From: Parachlamydiaceae bacterium
Lineage (GTDB): Bacteria > Chlamydiota > Chlamydiia > Chlamydiales > Parachlamydiaceae
Direction: 5' to 3'
DNA length: 32,254 bases
Assembly: GCA_013813265.1 (NCBI GenBank)
Contig: JACCRY010000224.1
Location: 1-32,254, forward strand
In this document: one piece after another, positions 32,136 through 32,254 of the stretch
How the letters are laid out: every line of letters starts with the position of its first letter
Position numbering within the stretch: position 1 is the first letter of the stretch
Made by a program: the position numbers and the translations under genes
Notes under the pieces: generated by a model
What the model was told of the DNA's origin: nothing
The model's database searches: none
What the model saw: only the letters and a program-made list of their open reading frames with translations

Positions 32136-32254
32136 AAGTGACAACATTTTAATTTAAAAACAGAAATTTTCCATGTTACTAGTTAGACACCTAACTCACA
32201 TATTTTAATTCCCTGCCGAAAAAGTTTATCTCCGATTTCGGCTTGGTTCAAATG
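32136..32254. other. Right edge, two small hairpins
   Basis: agttag-acac-ctaact (32181-32196) and gccgaaa..tttcggc (32215-32242) are self-complementary. No gene is seen before the window ends. Confidence 0.4.

Noticed and set aside
32068-32136. Longer N-terminus for the 115-aa protein
   Set aside because: The additional codons overlap the -10 box and the ribosome binding site serves the internal ATG at 32067.

Overview
The window looks like a chromosomal segment of an amoeba-associated (Parachlamydia/Protochlamydia-like) member of the Chlamydiae. The strongest signs are a single-chain glycyl-tRNA synthetase with alpha and beta parts fused, which is characteristic of Chlamydiae; a Tsp-type PDZ/S41 protease; the lpdA-lipA pair; MgtE; and several large or effector-like proteins without recognisable housekeeping roles. 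The DNA is AT-rich, and an unusually large share of the intergenic space is made of long imperfect palindromes. Taxonomic placement is inference from these genes; no search was run.

Layout. 1-638: intergenic DNA with a REP-like inverted pair (108-275) and a 150-bp near-perfect palindrome (311-460). 601-2777: terminator, tRNA-Phe(GAA) and tsp, all on the minus strand. 3149-4264: a plus-strand membrane-anchored protein with a C39/papain-like Cys-His-Asp set. 4311-5493: a TacT-like GNAT, a beheaded antitoxin remnant and an unknown 183-aa gene. 5494-6215: a degraded duplicate of the neighbouring gene's 3' end and a 331-bp nested palindrome. 6216-9522: an apparent operon lpdA-lipA-helical repeat protein (minus). 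9523-9977: a 240-bp palindrome. 9978-13677: a zinc-ribbon membrane protein (plus), a basic unknown protein (minus), and mtaB plus an unknown gene (minus). 13678-14470: two REP copies and a decayed RAYT/IS200-type transposase. 14471-21871: one 2466-residue protein. 21872-22260: a 166-bp palindrome. 22261-24957: namZ-like muramidase and mgtE (plus). 24958-28307: a gene-poor 3.3-kb zone with a kinase-fold protein framed by two inverted 105-bp repeats and gene debris. 28308-31364: glyQS. 31720-32067: a small unknown gene with a good promoter.

Functionally, the recognisable housekeeping genes cover lipoylation and the E3 step of 2-oxoacid dehydrogenases (lpdA, lipA), translation (tRNA-Phe, glyQS, mtaB), protein turnover (tsp), magnesium import (mgtE) and peptidoglycan breakdown (namZ-like). 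Between them sit candidate host-interaction proteins: the C39-like protein, the 2466-residue helical protein made of diverged repeats, and the kinase-like protein. The most interesting points are the kinase-like gene inside an inverted 105-bp repeat pair whose copies lead into different coding tails, the unreported-looking repeats in the giant protein, and several separate families of palindromic elements, one nested in another and one supplying the stop codon of glyQS. I see no CRISPR array, phage module or complete insertion sequence.
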